Of a DNA stretch of 64,000 bases, positions 32,482 through 40,686 are shown piece after piece (position 1 is the stretch's first letter; each line of letters opens with the position of its first letter). Location of the stretch: contig NZ_FUFN01000007.1 in NCBI RefSeq assembly GCF_900162615.1, forward strand, positions 97,830 through 161,829. The letters run 5' to 3'. The position numbers and the translations under genes were made by a program. Under the pieces are notes generated by a model, which had not been told where the DNA came from, searched no databases, and saw only the letters and a list, made by a program, of their open reading frames with translations. Source of the stretch: Virgibacillus proomii. GTDB taxonomy: Bacteria > Bacillota > Bacilli > Bacillales > Amphibacillaceae.

Positions 32482-33405
32482 TCACAATCTTCTCCTCGCT
32501 AAATCGACTTCAAACTCTTTCCTCGATACATATGCAGCAATAGACGATCTGCAAAACGGATGCATGGGAGGTGCGTTTTCCCCCGGTTGCATATCCTTTA
32601 CGTTAAATATTTTACCGTCTAATCCCCTGCACTTTTTAGTGGTGCGGTCGTCTATTTTAGCTACATATTCGTATTGATCGTATCCGCCTTGTTTAAAGCT
32701 GTCTTTCTGTACAGATGTATCAACTCTAGCTAATTCAGTGACCAATAATCTTTCGGCGTTAAATCGGCTTACATCAAACCTTTTTCTTAAATCTTTCGCT
32801 AAAACAGTAGGGTGTTTCCCTTGTCTAACGCCTTTATTGAGTAGTATGTCTAATTCTTCTCTTAACGCTTCTTGATCTCCCCATAATCTATCAGACCACG
32901 TAGCACTTAAAAAAGATTCATTGACTATTACTTTTGCTTTCTTTTCGTTATACATGAGCGATTTACCTAATATGCTAGCTTGTCTTTCATACTCTTTTAA
33001 AACATTATTAATCATTTCCTCTTCCATTATGCGTTGGTTTTGACTCGTCATTCCAATCAATTCAAGTCTTACATAAGCTTTTAACAATTGCAGGCGATTA
33101 ATTTTCATAGTGACGTTATACAAACGCATTTCTTCGTTAGCTTTTGGAGTAAAGTTTTTTTCTTTCACATACCTCTTGGCTTTCTTTGCGTATTCGTCAA
33201 TATCAAGCTTGTTAACGCATTTTCTAGCTATATTCATACTTATGCCTTCACGATCTGCATAACGACCGTAGAAAGCTTCTATTTCCTTTTGCATTTCCTG
33301 CATAGCTTCCTCGTGTTTTTCAGCTAATCGCTTTGCTATACGAGCGTCATTCATTTGATTTTCTCGTATGTGTTTTTCTTCTCTTTTACGCCAGTAATTA
33401 TTCAT
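32482..33405 (-). CDS. minor head protein (SPP1 gp7 / Mu F-like)
   Basis: 307 residues. A basic helical N-terminus is followed by the F-like domain: SATWSDRLWGDQEAL, FDVSRFNAERLLVTELARV, and the C-terminal KCRGLDGKIFNVKDMQPG followed by APPMHPFCRSS with conserved Cys/His. Minor head proteins are packaged in few copies and help DNA delivery. It overlaps the portal gene by 8 bases. Confidence 0.9.
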   Translation of the reverse strand: MNNYWRKREEKHIRENQMNDARIAKRLAEKHEEAMQEMQKEIEAFYGRYADREGISMNIARKCVNKLDIDEYAKKAKRYVKEKNFTPKANEEMRLYNVTMKINRLQLLKAYVRLELIGMTSQNQRIMEEEMINNVLKEYERQASILGKSLMYNEKKAKVIVNESFLSATWSDRLWGDQEALREELDILLNKGVRQGKHPTVLAKDLRKRFDVSRFNAERLLVTELARVDTSVQKDSFKQGGYDQYEYVAKIDDRTTKKCRGLDGKIFNVKDMQPGENAPPMHPFCRSSIAAYVSRKEFEVDLARRRL

Positions 33406-34843
33406 TTTCCATCACTTCTTGCGACTGTTCGGCGTTGCCGAATTGTTCAACGCCAAAATTACCATAAGCGGACGCGCTCCGTTGTGGTGATTCCTTTTCT
33501 ATTCTTTCTAATTCTTCTTGCGGGCTATCCACAAATGACAACAAACTCAACATTGTTTCATCGGATAACTGTCCACCTAAAGCATTAAAAATATCCACCT
33601 CATCTTTAATAGACTTAGGTAAGTTAGGTGTAAAAGTTATTGTTAAGTCGTTTGCGTCAAAATCACCATCACGCAACGTTTTAGATATATTGCTAATCAG
33701 TCTATACCTTTGGCGCATAGAGCGTTTAAAAAAGCGCTCTTTTGTTGCTCTCACTTGCTCTAATCCAAATAACTTATATTTCATCGCTTCGCCAGATTGG
33801 ACGCCTGCGAAGCTCTCGTCGTTTAGATTAGGTGTGTTTGTGTATTTGTGTATATCGTTTTGTATACGATCTTTGTATTTTTCAACGCCTGCTACATCGT
33901 ATTTTTTATAGATATAGTCCGCATCTGCGTTGCTCGAACCGCCCTCTACCCCGTTTTCGGTTTTTAGAAAAAGTATATTAGCGTCACGCATTGACTTGGC
34001 TCTATCTACGTCTATATCTAGATTACCTATTATTTTTAACATGGCATCATTTAAATCGGTCATATAGTTAGCTGTGTCAGATTGCGCTGAATCATATAAA
34101 TCTATTAGCGTTAAGACCGGTTCGAAATCCCCTTGTCTAAAACGATTATTTGCATACTCGATAATAGTTATCCCTTCAAATCCATGTGCCTTTTGATCGA
34201 TTATTGATAACTTCCCATCAACTTCTTCTATCTCTATAACGTTCTTTTCTGTGTGCAAATTGACCTTAAAATTACCGTTGTCATCACGAAAATAATAAAC
34301 GCCAGCAATTGGGTTTTGTTCGACCGTTTCGTCGTAAATCACAAATGTATGCTTAGGATCAACTAAAACAAATCTAGTAACGTCTTGTTTGCTCCTAAAC
34401 AGCAACTCATACGCTCTACCGTAAATAGATAAATCTAACGTTAATTCGCTATTATGCGCATCCGCATCATTATCACGATTTATTTCAGTGATTAATTCCC
34501 CTGCGCTTTCTTCTGGAGCTTCCACCTTGATAGGCACACCAACCATATATCCTTGTATAAATTGACTTGTATCTCTAGCAAAAGCATGTGCTGCCTTGTG
34601 ATTAGATAAATGTTCTTCTTTTCTAGTACGATTAAGCACTTTTTCGTTTTTGCCAAGGTAATAGTTTTCTAACGTCTTTAATCTAGGCACTTGTGAACCC
34701 TCGTGCGTTGCTATTAATTCTTGCAAGTCACTAAGGTTTTCTAACAGCTTTTCAAGATTTTCATATGTTAAGTGTTTGTTTGCATTATCAGGAAACCTTG
34801 TTGTAGTTGTTGTTCTGTTTGTGTCTGTTTCAAATCCGTTCAT
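33398..34843 (-). CDS. portal protein (SPP1 gp6-like)
   Basis: 481 residues, the size of the SPP1-type portal family. Features: LKTLENYYLGKNEKVLNRTR, TSQFIQGYMVGVPIKVEAP, YGRAYELLFRSKQDVTRF, and SGEAMKYKLFGLEQVRATKE. A dodecameric portal forms the DNA channel at one vertex. The gene lies directly after the large terminase gene. Confidence 0.95.
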   Translation of the reverse strand: MNGFETDTNRTTTTTRFPDNANKHLTYENLEKLLENLSDLQELIATHEGSQVPRLKTLENYYLGKNEKVLNRTRKEEHLSNHKAAHAFARDTSQFIQGYMVGVPIKVEAPEESAGELITEINRDNDADAHNSELTLDLSIYGRAYELLFRSKQDVTRFVLVDPKHTFVIYDETVEQNPIAGVYYFRDDNGNFKVNLHTEKNVIEIEEVDGKLSIIDQKAHGFEGITIIEYANNRFRQGDFEPVLTLIDLYDSAQSDTANYMTDLNDAMLKIIGNLDIDVDRAKSMRDANILFLKTENGVEGGSSNADADYIYKKYDVAGVEKYKDRIQNDIHKYTNTPNLNDESFAGVQSGEAMKYKLFGLEQVRATKERFFKRSMRQRYRLISNISKTLRDGDFDANDLTITFTPNLPKSIKDEVDIFNALGGQLSDETMLSLLSFVDSPQEELERIEKESPQRSASAYGNFGVEQFGNAEQSQEVMENE

Positions 34844-34855
34844 CCTGCTCCTCCT

Positions 34856-36133
34856 TTACAATCCAAGGTGTTTAATTGCTTCTATGGTTTTGTTAACGTC
34901 TTTTCTTTTACCTAAATGATACTTCTCCACGCTATAGCGCAACGCATCTATAATGTGGTTATTTTCATCTATCGGTTCATTTAACCACTTACCGTTTTTA
35001 TCTTGTTTCCATGTGTAAGTGTTAAATTCTTCTATCGTATTTTTAAGCGACGGATGAATATATATATTAAAACCTTGCAGGAATTGGATACCATGCAAGA
35101 TGGAATCTTTTCCTTTTCTCGATCCATGCAACCTTTTGACACCTTTTGCCCTCAACTCCGATATAAGCCTAGGTTCTGCGCTATCTCCTGTTAATTGGGC
35201 ATTTAATAAGCTTTTATCTCGCAACATATTGAAAATGTCGTCTGTTTTCATGGCTGTTGCATAATGTTCTTGGTATAGCCATAAGTTTTTATTATCTAAA
35301 TCAACAACGCTACTAATTAACGTGGTTGGATCGTGAGTGAATCCAAAGTCCATACCGTGAGTTGTTTCTTTGATTTCTTTAACTTTTTCGATTACGTCAA
35401 AATCTTTTACCTTGTAATTTTCAAATACTAAACCTTCTGAAACTCCCCAATCACCATCACAAACAATCCTCGCTCGTTTAGGATTAGTCCTATATAAATC
35501 TTCCATACGCTTTCGGTCTGTTTCGTCCAGCCATTCATTTACTCTAAAAGTTGTGGTTGTAGAAAATGTATTATTTCGCTTTGTTTTTTCGTCGAAAAAC
35601 TCTCTTTTGAGGAAATGACCTTCATGCCATGGGTTAAATGTGATTGTTATTTGTTTGAAAAAGTCTGGACTGTCATAACTACCACGAATAGACTCGATAA
35701 CTGTGTCCATAGCATTGACATCTTCTAATTCGTAAGCTTCTTCAAACCAAACCCACGAGAGGATGCCAACATCTACTGTTATTGATGTGATTTTTAGAGG
35801 GTTATCTAAACCTCTAAATAAAATCTTTTGACCTGTTGGCATATACGTTATTTCTGGTAACGATTCGTTAAATTTAAAAAGGTCGCCAACCCCTAAACGA
35901 TTGATAGCCCATTTCATATCTGTATATGTTGATTGTTTATTTGTATAAGAATAACGCCTTACCACAAGGATATTAGCCCATTTGTATTTCATTATCCTGT
36001 ACACTAAATTAAGTGCGGTAGTTTTTGATTTTTTACTACCGCGTGAACCTTTGACAACTCGATAAAAGTCTTTGTTGTGCCAAAATTCGTTGTATCCACC
36101 GCCAATAATTTGAGAAACGGACAAGTTAGTCAT
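34856..36133 (-). CDS. terL: terminase large subunit
   Basis: 425 residues from ATG 36,133. ATPase part: KGSRGSKKSKTTALNLVYRI carries the Walker A-like loop, and VDVGILSWVWFEEAYELED contains Walker B. Nuclease part: TTHGMDFGFTHDPTTLIS with conserved Asp, and the region around LTGDSAEPRLISELRAKGVK. It packages DNA into proheads. It overlaps the small subunit gene. Confidence 0.95.
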   Translation of the reverse strand: MTNLSVSQIIGGGYNEFWHNKDFYRVVKGSRGSKKSKTTALNLVYRIMKYKWANILVVRRYSYTNKQSTYTDMKWAINRLGVGDLFKFNESLPEITYMPTGQKILFRGLDNPLKITSITVDVGILSWVWFEEAYELEDVNAMDTVIESIRGSYDSPDFFKQITITFNPWHEGHFLKREFFDEKTKRNNTFSTTTTFRVNEWLDETDRKRMEDLYRTNPKRARIVCDGDWGVSEGLVFENYKVKDFDVIEKVKEIKETTHGMDFGFTHDPTTLISSVVDLDNKNLWLYQEHYATAMKTDDIFNMLRDKSLLNAQLTGDSAEPRLISELRAKGVKRLHGSRKGKDSILHGIQFLQGFNIYIHPSLKNTIEEFNTYTWKQDKNGKWLNEPIDENNHIIDALRYSVEKYHLGKRKDVNKTIEAIKHLGL

Positions 36134-36557
36134 TTTCTGGCACATCCTCAATAAACACTGGTGTTATATCTTCAATTTGCTGTTTTTCCGTCCAAAGAGC
36201 ATAACGCTTCCCAAGTAATTCAGCGGCTTTCGTTTTGGCTTCTATGCTCGGCGATATCATTTTAACCTCTTGTTCACCACCGCCCGTCCCCACTAATTCT
36301 GTTCCTTTTGCTTTACCTCGTAATACGGCAGTTAGATATTCTAACACTTCTTGCTGATCGGCGATGGCTTGGCTTTTTAATTCCTTTAGCCTTTCGTCGA
36401 TGTATTTTCTAATTGTAGTATTTTGTAGTAGCTTGTTAGCGTTTGTGTTAGCGTATTTCTTACTGTAACCAGCTTTAACAGCCGATTCTGTGGCATTGCC
36501 CGTAATTATATATTCATCAGCAAACTTTTGTTGTCTTGGCGTCATCTTCTTCCTCAT
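36126..36557 (-). CDS. terS: terminase small subunit
   Basis: 143 residues from ATG 36,557, placed 8 bases after AGGTG. The N-terminal DNA-binding helices MTPRQQKFADEYIITGNATE and AVKAGYSKKYANTNANKLL are typical of the Terminase_2 family. It selects the packaging (pac) site, which in SPP1-like phages lies in or near this gene. Confidence 0.93.
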   Translation of the reverse strand: MRKKMTPRQQKFADEYIITGNATESAVKAGYSKKYANTNANKLLQNTTIRKYIDERLKELKSQAIADQQEVLEYLTAVLRGKAKGTELVGTGGGEQEVKMISPSIEAKTKAAELLGKRYALWTEKQQIEDITPVFIEDVPEND

Positions 36558-36601
36558 CACATATTCACCTACCTCCAATGTAATAAATTTATGTATATAA
36601 A

Positions 36602-36629
36602 AAAGACACCCAGTAATCGAGTGTCTTTA
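36602..36629 (-). terminator. terminator between the lipoprotein gene and terS
   Basis: The stem GACAC / GTGTC (extended by flanking A/T pairs), followed by TTTT on the - strand, lies immediately past the lipoprotein stop codon. Confidence 0.75.
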
Positions 36630-36633
36630 TCTT

Positions 36634-37191
36634 TTATTCTAATGGTAATCCCATAGTATTTGCGTACTCTTCGACTTCGGGCGATGTCATTTCAACTTCG
36701 GATACTTTTAAAACTAATTCCGCCATAGGTATATTATCATCAGCCTTGAATTCCTTAGGTTTTGCCGTAAACATCGCTATCTTCGCGCCATCTTGTATTA
36801 TGTTAATTCCTACTGTGTCAGCTTCCTTGACGATATCTTGTGCAAGAAAATCATATGTTTCATTTAAAATGTTTTGGAAAGCCATACCTGGTGCTAACTC
36901 TGCATTGACATCAATCATAATTGTAATATGTTTATTAGCCTCTAAAGCATCGGTAACATCTACGTTCTCAGCATTATACATGGATGTATCGATTTCATTT
37001 TCTTCCTCTTGTGGCTCTTCCTTCTGTTCGGGTTCTTCAACTTCCTCTTTTTCTGCAGGTTCTTCCTTAGCTTTTTCTTCTTGTGCAGGTTCGTCGTTAG
37101 CCTTAGATTCTTTTTCCTCATCGTCTCCCGAACAAGCAACTAAAGCGAAGGTTAACAAACCAATTAATAACAATAGTAATGTTCTTTTCAT
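36634..37191 (-). CDS. phage-encoded lipoprotein
   Basis: 185 residues. The signal MKRTLLLLLIGLLTFALVAC has lipobox LVAC with Cys20. A 50-residue Glu/Lys/Pro-rich spacer follows, then a folded part (YNAENVDVTDALEANKH, AFQNILNETYDFLAQDIVKE). It would sit on the outer face of the membrane. It has its own terminator and lies between the late regulator and terS, so it is probably a moron expressed in the lysogen. Surface lipoproteins of this kind can block superinfection (Ltp of phage TP-J34); whether this one does is unknown. Confidence 0.8.
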   Translation of the reverse strand: MKRTLLLLLIGLLTFALVACSGDDEEKESKANDEPAQEEKAKEEPAEKEEVEEPEQKEEPQEEENEIDTSMYNAENVDVTDALEANKHITIMIDVNAELAPGMAFQNILNETYDFLAQDIVKEADTVGINIIQDGAKIAMFTAKPKEFKADDNIPMAELVLKVSEVEMTSPEVEEYANTMGLPLE

Positions 37192-37275
37192 TCTCTTTCC
37201 CCTCCATCAATATGTATAGCTTTATTATGATAGAGTTGGAAAAGTTATGCAATATAAAAACTGGTAAATGAGCAT

Positions 37276-37312
37276 AGAAAAAGCACCCAATGCATAACAT
37301 TGAGCGCTTTAC
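37276..37312 (-). terminator. terminator downstream of the late regulator gene
   Basis: On the - strand the stem AAAGCGCtcAATG / CATTgggtGCTTT is followed by TTTT. It separates the late regulator from the lipoprotein gene. Confidence 0.7.
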
Positions 37313-37382
37313 TGTATTATCACCTTATAAAGTATATGTGGTATTTATCCCACATTAGCATAATAACATGTTTTTTTATGCC

Positions 37383-37404
37383 AAAACGGACATAAAACGG
37401 ACAT
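37383..37404 (-). promoter_or_regulatory. tandem 11-bp repeat next to the late regulator gene
   Basis: On the - strand ATGTCCGTTTT occurs twice in a row, directly after the stop codon of the RinA/ArpU-like gene and upstream of the lipoprotein and terminase genes. It is a candidate binding site for that activator at the late promoter. Confidence 0.5.
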
Positions 37405-37845
37405 TTACCTCCATCCCAACACATCCAAAGTAGCTTGTATAATTTCGTTCCTCTGTCTTCTCGCATGTCTCTCGCTGATGCTTAATCTCATAGCTATACC
37501 TTCCCATGTTAATTTATTGTTCTTGTTCCAATATCTCAATCTGGCTAATTCTTTGTAATTATCTGGCAAGGCATTATACACCTGTTCAATAGCTTTTGTT
37601 ACTTCCGATAAATGTTCCAGCCTTTTATGTGTAGCTAACCTTGTAGCCATTCTTTGGGTTGGATCACCAACCATTCTAACCGAGTTGGCACCTTTAACAA
37701 TCGTTGGATCTTCTGGATCATCATCAAAAGGATTCATGATTGATTCCCTTAATCTCGCAATCTCTTGCAGAGTGTTATGATAATTAAACCATTCTGCCTC
37801 AGCGTGTTTAAAAGTAGTTTCCTTTGGTTTTGCTACCTTTGTCAT
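37405..37845 (-). CDS. late transcriptional regulator (RinA/ArpU-like, sigma region 4 fold)
   Basis: 146 residues from ATG 37,845. The C-terminal ~60 residues form a sigma-70 region 4-type HTH: LPDNYKELARLRYWNKNNKL then TWEGIAMRLSISERHARRQR. The N-terminal part is helical. Activators of this group (RinA of staphylococcal phages, ArpU) switch on packaging and structural genes; the place immediately before terminase fits. A tandem repeat follows its stop codon. Confidence 0.88.
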   Translation of the reverse strand: MTKVAKPKETTFKHAEAEWFNYHNTLQEIARLRESIMNPFDDDPEDPTIVKGANSVRMVGDPTQRMATRLATHKRLEHLSEVTKAIEQVYNALPDNYKELARLRYWNKNNKLTWEGIAMRLSISERHARRQRNEIIQATLDVLGWR

Positions 37846-37861
37846 ATAGTCATAACTCCTT

Positions 37862-38164
37862 CTACCATTCTGTGCTAGCAATAACGCACGGTTCTTTAAT
37901 GTCGTTGTTTTCTATCACCCATTTAAAAGACCTTCTTGCATAGAAGCTTTCGCTTATCAGTTCCATCTCTTGCGCCATTCTAAGTTCTTCCTCAGGTAAG
38001 TCAACAGGGTGTATAAGCATAGTTTTATCTAAGCTAGCCTCACCTTGAAAGGCTTCCTCTGTTTCTAATTCGTTCCAACCGAATTCCTCTTTTGCAAATA
38101 TTTTCGCTTCGTTTTCGTCTTTAGCAGCAATCCACATAGTATCGTCAAAATTATATACTTTCAT
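37862..38164 (-). CDS. hypothetical phage protein
   Basis: 100 residues from ATG 38,164 (AAGGAG nine bases upstream). YNFDDTMWIAAKDENEAKI, FAKEEFGWNELETEEAFQG, and WVIENNDIKEPCVIASTEW. Small acidic protein, unknown. Confidence 0.7.
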   Translation of the reverse strand: MKVYNFDDTMWIAAKDENEAKIFAKEEFGWNELETEEAFQGEASLDKTMLIHPVDLPEEELRMAQEMELISESFYARRSFKWVIENNDIKEPCVIASTEW

Positions 38165-38199
38165 ATTTGCCAACTCCTTAATCTATAAATGTATCGCCT

Positions 38200-38382
38200 T
38201 TAATAGTCTTCAATGCACTTAATAACATATAATCCAATAACTAATACCAAACATACTATTACAGCTAATTGCCAAACATCTATGTTAATGTATTTAGCCC
38301 ACAAATCTATTACATGCCCTATGGCTAAGAAAGCTATAATAATACTTGTAAATATCCTTAGGTACTGTTTTATATAAGTCAT
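38200..38382 (-). CDS. small two-helix membrane protein
   Basis: 60 residues with helices IFTSIIIAFLAIGHVIDLW and WQLAVIVCLVLVIGLYVIK. It overlaps the zinc-ribbon gene upstream by 4 bases. Function unknown. Confidence 0.7.
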   Translation of the reverse strand: MTYIKQYLRIFTSIIIAFLAIGHVIDLWAKYINIDVWQLAVIVCLVLVIGLYVIKCIEDY

Positions 38383-38663
38383 GCATTGTCACCCCATATC
38401 ATTTGTGACTTAGCTTTATTTGCGTACCTTTGTAATTCTTTTGGTAAAGCTAATTGTTTGAATAACTTTTCATGATACGGACAAAAATCAAACTGCCCGT
38501 ATCGACTTGCACAATCCTCGCATAAAGGTAAGTCACATGTTAAATGTGTTGCTTTAAAATCAGCAGACGTAACAATATAGTTAACTACAAAGTCACACAG
38601 TCTTGTAGCTTCTTTCTTTTTGCATATAGGACAAGGGTTTTTAAAAATGTTTGGATTGTTCAT
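38379..38663 (-). CDS. zinc-ribbon phage protein
   Basis: 94 residues with metal-binding cysteines: NPCPICKKKEATRLCDF, then TCDLPLCEDCASRYG and FCPYHEK, enough for two zinc sites. It resembles short HNH/zinc-ribbon accessory proteins. No catalytic motif is seen. Confidence 0.75.
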   Translation of the reverse strand: MNNPNIFKNPCPICKKKEATRLCDFVVNYIVTSADFKATHLTCDLPLCEDCASRYGQFDFCPYHEKLFKQLALPKELQRYANKAKSQMIWGDNA

Positions 38664-38680
38664 GCTATTTCCTCCTTTTT

Positions 38681-38893
38681 TTAAAACAATCGTCCTATCA
38701 TTTTGAATACAACGAAATAACTTTCCTTGCTTATCCTTTGAACAGAAACAAACTCAATGCTTGGGTTTATATAATGTTTCTTAGCTTCTTCTCTCGCTCC
38801 ATCTTCTGTTTCTTTTATGGTTTTTGGCAGATCTTCTTTTTTACAAAAAACTAAACTATAACGGTAACTAAAGCCTATCTGAGTGTTATTCAT
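38681..38893 (-). CDS. hypothetical phage protein
   Basis: 70 residues: FSYRYSLVFCKKEDLPKTI, EDGAREEAKKHYINPSIEF, ISKESYFVVFKMIGRLF. Function unknown. Overlaps the RusA gene by 4 bases. Confidence 0.65.
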   Translation of the reverse strand: MNNTQIGFSYRYSLVFCKKEDLPKTIKETEDGAREEAKKHYINPSIEFVSVQRISKESYFVVFKMIGRLF

Positions 38894-39246
38894 GCTATTT
38901 CCTCCAATACAACCTCGATACGAGGATTGTATTTATCTACCTCAAAACTATGATTTAAATCTCCTATTTGCGCCCAGCCATCGTTTTTTAATACTCCCGC
39001 CTTAATAAGTCCATCTATAATAAACTTTTGACCAGTCATAATATTGTCTTTATCCTTACGCTTGTTTTTGCAGTACCATGTAAAGTTTAGGTTTGCTTTA
39101 TTGATAAATGGTAGATTACGAGCGTAAAGCACGGTTAAGTCTGTATATTGCTTTTTTAGATTTGCATATGCCATGGGATGCGATTTACTTACTTTGATAA
39201 TGTTATTAAAGTCCGGCATGTCTCCTGGTATGGTTAGTTTAATCAT
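38890..39246 (-). CDS. rusA: RusA-like Holliday junction resolvase
   Basis: 118 residues. MIKLTIPGDMPDFNNII is the usual start. The core KNKRKDKDNIMTGQKFIIDG holds the acidic residues of the RusA active site (consensus PDxDNxxKxxxDaL), then LIKAGVLKNDGWAQIGDL. It cleaves four-way junctions in phage recombination or replication. The gene overlaps the repeat-ended gene upstream. Confidence 0.9.
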   Translation of the reverse strand: MIKLTIPGDMPDFNNIIKVSKSHPMAYANLKKQYTDLTVLYARNLPFINKANLNFTWYCKNKRKDKDNIMTGQKFIIDGLIKAGVLKNDGWAQIGDLNHSFEVDKYNPRIEVVLEEIA

Positions 39247-39709
39247 TTTCTATCGTCCACTTTCCGTTATATAAATCTTCTATCGTCCACTTTCCGTTAT
39301 ATAAATCTTCTATCGTCCACTTTCCGTTATATAAATCTAACAAAGAAAATACTCCAATGTTCCTAGATGATATTCTGAAAATTTCTGATTCGGTTGGTTC
39401 TACATAGTATCGTTTACCATCAGAATGGAACGCTACCCTATTCCCATCTTTCAAAGCCTTCATAGCTTCATTAAATGATACATAGTTAGGTAATATGCGC
39501 CATTTAGAGTTTATTAACGAGCTTGTAAGTCGGTCCAATTCCCATTGTTCTCTCTGTTCGTTGTAGAACATTAGTTCTCCGTCTATATCTTTTTTTGCTT
39601 TTGTGAATCTATCAGAACAAACTCCTATCTTTTCAAATATTCTTTCCGCAACCTCCCCGTCCTTTAATTGATCTATCATTTCGCCAGTAGTAATTGGTGC
39701 TCCAGCCAT
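39239..39709 (-). CDS. phage protein with a C-terminal tandem decapeptide repeat
   Basis: 156 residues. Residues ~1-110 are a basic/acidic body (SLINSKWRILPNYVSFNEAM, VAFHSDGKRYYVEPTESEIF). From residue ~124 the decapeptide LYNGKWTIED occurs three times and ends the protein, the result of three perfect 30-bp repeats. Lysine/tryptophan repeats like this may vary in number by slippage. Function unknown. Confidence 0.8.
   Translation of the reverse strand: MAGAPITTGEMIDQLKDGEVAERIFEKIGVCSDRFTKAKKDIDGELMFYNEQREQWELDRLTSSLINSKWRILPNYVSFNEAMKALKDGNRVAFHSDGKRYYVEPTESEIFRISSRNIGVFSLLDLYNGKWTIEDLYNGKWTIEDLYNGKWTIEND
39246..39338. repeat. 30-bp tandem repeat, three perfect copies
   Basis: The unit starts tatcgtccactttccgttat, is 30 bp long and is repeated three times without a mismatch at the 3' end of the gene above. 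The reading frame is kept in every copy. Confidence 0.92.
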
Positions 39710-39724
39710 TCTTATCCCCTCCCT

Positions 39725-39755
39725 CTATACCTACCAAGTAAAATGATAGGTATAG
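39725..39755 (-). promoter_or_regulatory. hairpin in front of the repeat-ended gene
   Basis: The 8-bp inverted repeat ctatacct / aggtatag with a 15-nt loop lies just upstream of the ribosome binding site of the 39,709 gene. It could modulate its translation or act as a processing site. Confidence 0.4.
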
Positions 39756-39800
39756 TTGTAATTTAATATGTTAATATCCGTTGATTAATAGATTTTCTTG

Positions 39801-40106
39801 TTATAGGTCTTCTTCTTTAATGAATATGCCGTTAACCATTTCGCCTTTACGGTCGCTTATTTCTGCATAAGCTGCAGCGATACAATCTTTTATATCTAAG
39901 TCCATTTGCATGGATAAGATAGTTAAAACAACGTATACATCACCTACAGAATCGATTACTTGATCTAAGTTTCCTTTTGCTAATCCTTCTGCTAGTTCCC
40001 CAACTTCCTCTACTAGTTTTAACATTTGCTTTTCCGGTTGTGCCTCGTCCAATCCTTTGTTTACTGCCCACTGTTCAATATTTGTTGTTAGTTCATTTAA
40101 ATTCAT
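39801..40106 (-). CDS. MazG-like nucleotide pyrophosphohydrolase
   Basis: 101 residues with the MazG metal-binding signature: LVEEVGELAEGLAKGN, then DSVGDVYVVLTIL. It hydrolyses (d)NTPs to NMP and PPi. Phage copies may adjust nucleotide pools or (p)ppGpp. AGGGCTAAACA precedes the ATG. Confidence 0.9.
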   Translation of the reverse strand: MNLNELTTNIEQWAVNKGLDEAQPEKQMLKLVEEVGELAEGLAKGNLDQVIDSVGDVYVVLTILSMQMDLDIKDCIAAAYAEISDRKGEMVNGIFIKEEDL

Positions 40107-40109
40107 TGT

Positions 40110-40328
40110 TTAGCCCTCCAAGTATTCGCTTTTTTCTAAAACTTCGTATGCGTCCTGCCCTTCATCGTTTTCTGTTATCCCTAAGCAATCACCATCTAAA
40201 AAAGCGACATAGCCAGTTGGATAAAGTTGTACACAATCTTTGTGATATAATTCATCTCCAACGATTACGATTACATCATCCCAATAAAAGGGATCGTCAC
40301 AAGCAATGCATGTTTTTTGTAGATTCAT
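40110..40328 (-). CDS. small zinc-binding protein
   Basis: 72 residues from ATG 40,328. CIACDDPFYWDDVIVI and YHKDCVQLYPTGY carry a CxxC...HxxC zinc site of LIM-like spacing. Function unknown. It overlaps the next gene upstream by 32 bases. Confidence 0.65.
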   Translation of the reverse strand: MNLQKTCIACDDPFYWDDVIVIVGDELYHKDCVQLYPTGYVAFLDGDCLGITENDEGQDAYEVLEKSEYLEG

Positions 40329-40560
40329 TTTTAGCCACACCTTTCAAGTATTCAGTAAATTCTTTATGAGTTTTATCGTTTAGTCGCTCGTCATCATGCA
40401 TTCCCTTTAGATTTTTGAATATCAGCACGTGTTTGCTTATCCAGTTTATAAAATCTAGCATTTTCACTTCATTAGCGTTATTTTTACCAACATAACCTAA
40501 ATATGCTTGAAACCGAGGTTGATATTTTTTCTCGTAATCGTATATAGTTAGTTGTTTCAA
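40297..40560 (-). CDS. hypothetical phage protein
   Basis: 87 residues from TTG 40,560 (AGGAAG eight bases upstream; GTG 40,569 is less likely). TIYDYEKKYQPRFQAYLGYV, MLDFINWISKHVLIFKNLK, YLKGVAKNESTKNMHCL. Helical, unknown. Confidence 0.6.
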   Translation of the reverse strand: MKQLTIYDYEKKYQPRFQAYLGYVGKNNANEVKMLDFINWISKHVLIFKNLKGMHDDERLNDKTHKEFTEYLKGVAKNESTKNMHCL

Positions 40561-40572
40561 CGTTAACACTTC

Positions 40573-40686
40573 CTACACCCATACCAAGCAATAACAACCA
40601 CTTGGTTGGCTATAATATGTTTGTACTGTTATTAATATCTCACCATCATTGTTTATGTGTTCTGTGTGTTTTAGATAGAGTTTCAA
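40573..40686 (-). CDS. 37-residue protein coupled to the methyltransferase gene
   Basis: TTG 40,686 has AAGGAG seven bases upstream and overlaps the TGA of the methyltransferase frame. The product (LKLYLKHTEHINNDGEI ... SGCYCLVWV) looks like a small beta hairpin. Function unknown. Confidence 0.55.
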   Translation of the reverse strand: MKLYLKHTEHINNDGEILITVQTYYSQPSGCYCLVWV

